Assembly: GCA_964571965.1 (NCBI GenBank) | Contig: CAZNFQ010000055.1 | Location: forward strand, 1-14,380 | Reading direction: 5' to 3' | Length of the DNA stretch: 14,380 nucleotides | Source: Sabulitectum sp964571965 | GTDB taxonomy: Bacteria > Fermentibacterota > Fermentibacteria > Fermentibacterales > JCC-6 | Part shown: piece after piece, positions 14,348 through 14,380 of the stretch | Position numbering within the stretch: position 1 is the first letter of the stretch | How the letters are laid out: every line of letters begins with the position of its first letter | Translations under genes and position numbers: made by a program | Notes under the pieces: generated by a model | What the model saw: only the letters and a program-made list of their open reading frames with translations | Told to the model about the DNA's origin: nothing | Database searches by the model: none

Positions 14348-14362
14348 AAGGGAGGATACGTT

Positions 14363-14380
14363 TTGTACTATTTCGCCTAC
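14363..14380 (+). CDS. Start of a probable gamma-glutamylcyclotransferase-family protein, cut by window end
   Basis: TTG at 14363 is preceded by GGGAGG with a 7-base spacer and opens a frame reading MYYFAY. This is the characteristic beginning of gamma-glutamylcyclotransferase-like (GGCT/AIG2) proteins, which usually start with (L/Y)YFAYGSN. These enzymes release 5-oxoproline from gamma-glutamyl peptides. Only six codons are visible, so the family call rests on a short but distinctive motif plus a good ribosome site. Confidence 0.5.

Overview
The window is about 14.4 kb of gene-dense bacterial DNA. It looks like a diderm (Gram-negative type) organism: it carries an LptD/OstA-type outer-membrane protein, a second predicted outer-membrane barrel and an RseC-type inner-membrane protein. 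Base composition is moderate (57% GC in bases 661-720, counted by hand). Arginine is mostly AGA/AGG, starts are a mix of ATG, GTG and TTG, and many genes overlap by a few bases. This would fit an uncultured lineage near the FCB group, but that placement is a low-confidence inference. The first ~435 bases do not match the rest: they are GC-rich, use only CGN arginine codons, and encode the front half of a GltD-type flavoprotein fused in frame to an unrelated periplasmic binding protein. I read this as a chimeric junction, probably an assembly or cloning artefact.

Left block (+ strand, 436-4800): the C-terminal bulk of a type 1 periplasmic binding protein, a ROK-family sugar kinase starting at TTG inside the previous gene's end, and an LptD-like protein overlapping the kinase by 7 bases. 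Next comes HU (4893-5165) with its own sigma70-like promoter and a strong hairpin terminator. A two-gene surface-polysaccharide unit follows: a GT2 glycosyltransferase and a polyprenyl-phosphate sugar-phosphate transferase that initiates glycan assembly. A hairpin with T-tract on the minus strand ends the convergent gene.

Middle: a small secreted proline-repeat plus coiled-coil protein (minus strand) is divergent from a redox operon. That operon holds thioredoxin, thioredoxin reductase, a two-domain glutaredoxin-like protein disulfide oxidoreductase whose N-domain has lost CxxC, and a histidine-rich predicted beta-barrel of unknown function. The first three form a plausible NADPH to TrxB to TrxA/PDO electron chain.

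Right block (minus strand, 10725-14265): one tight operon reading RseC-like protein, TldD, TldE/PmbA and a small multi-pass membrane protein. The 97-base divergent region at 14266-14362 holds back-to-back promoter candidates around symmetric elements, then the first six codons of a probable gamma-glutamylcyclotransferase-family gene.

No RNA genes, CRISPR arrays, insertion sequences or phage genes were seen. There is no gene-free stretch above 300 bases. I do not see a clearly new defence or mobile system. The most unusual items are the chimeric 5' end, the RseC-TldDE operon, the His-rich barrel coupled to a thiol-redox operon, recurrent GTGTnAC words near promoters, and Gly-coding gene ends that double as ribosome binding sites.
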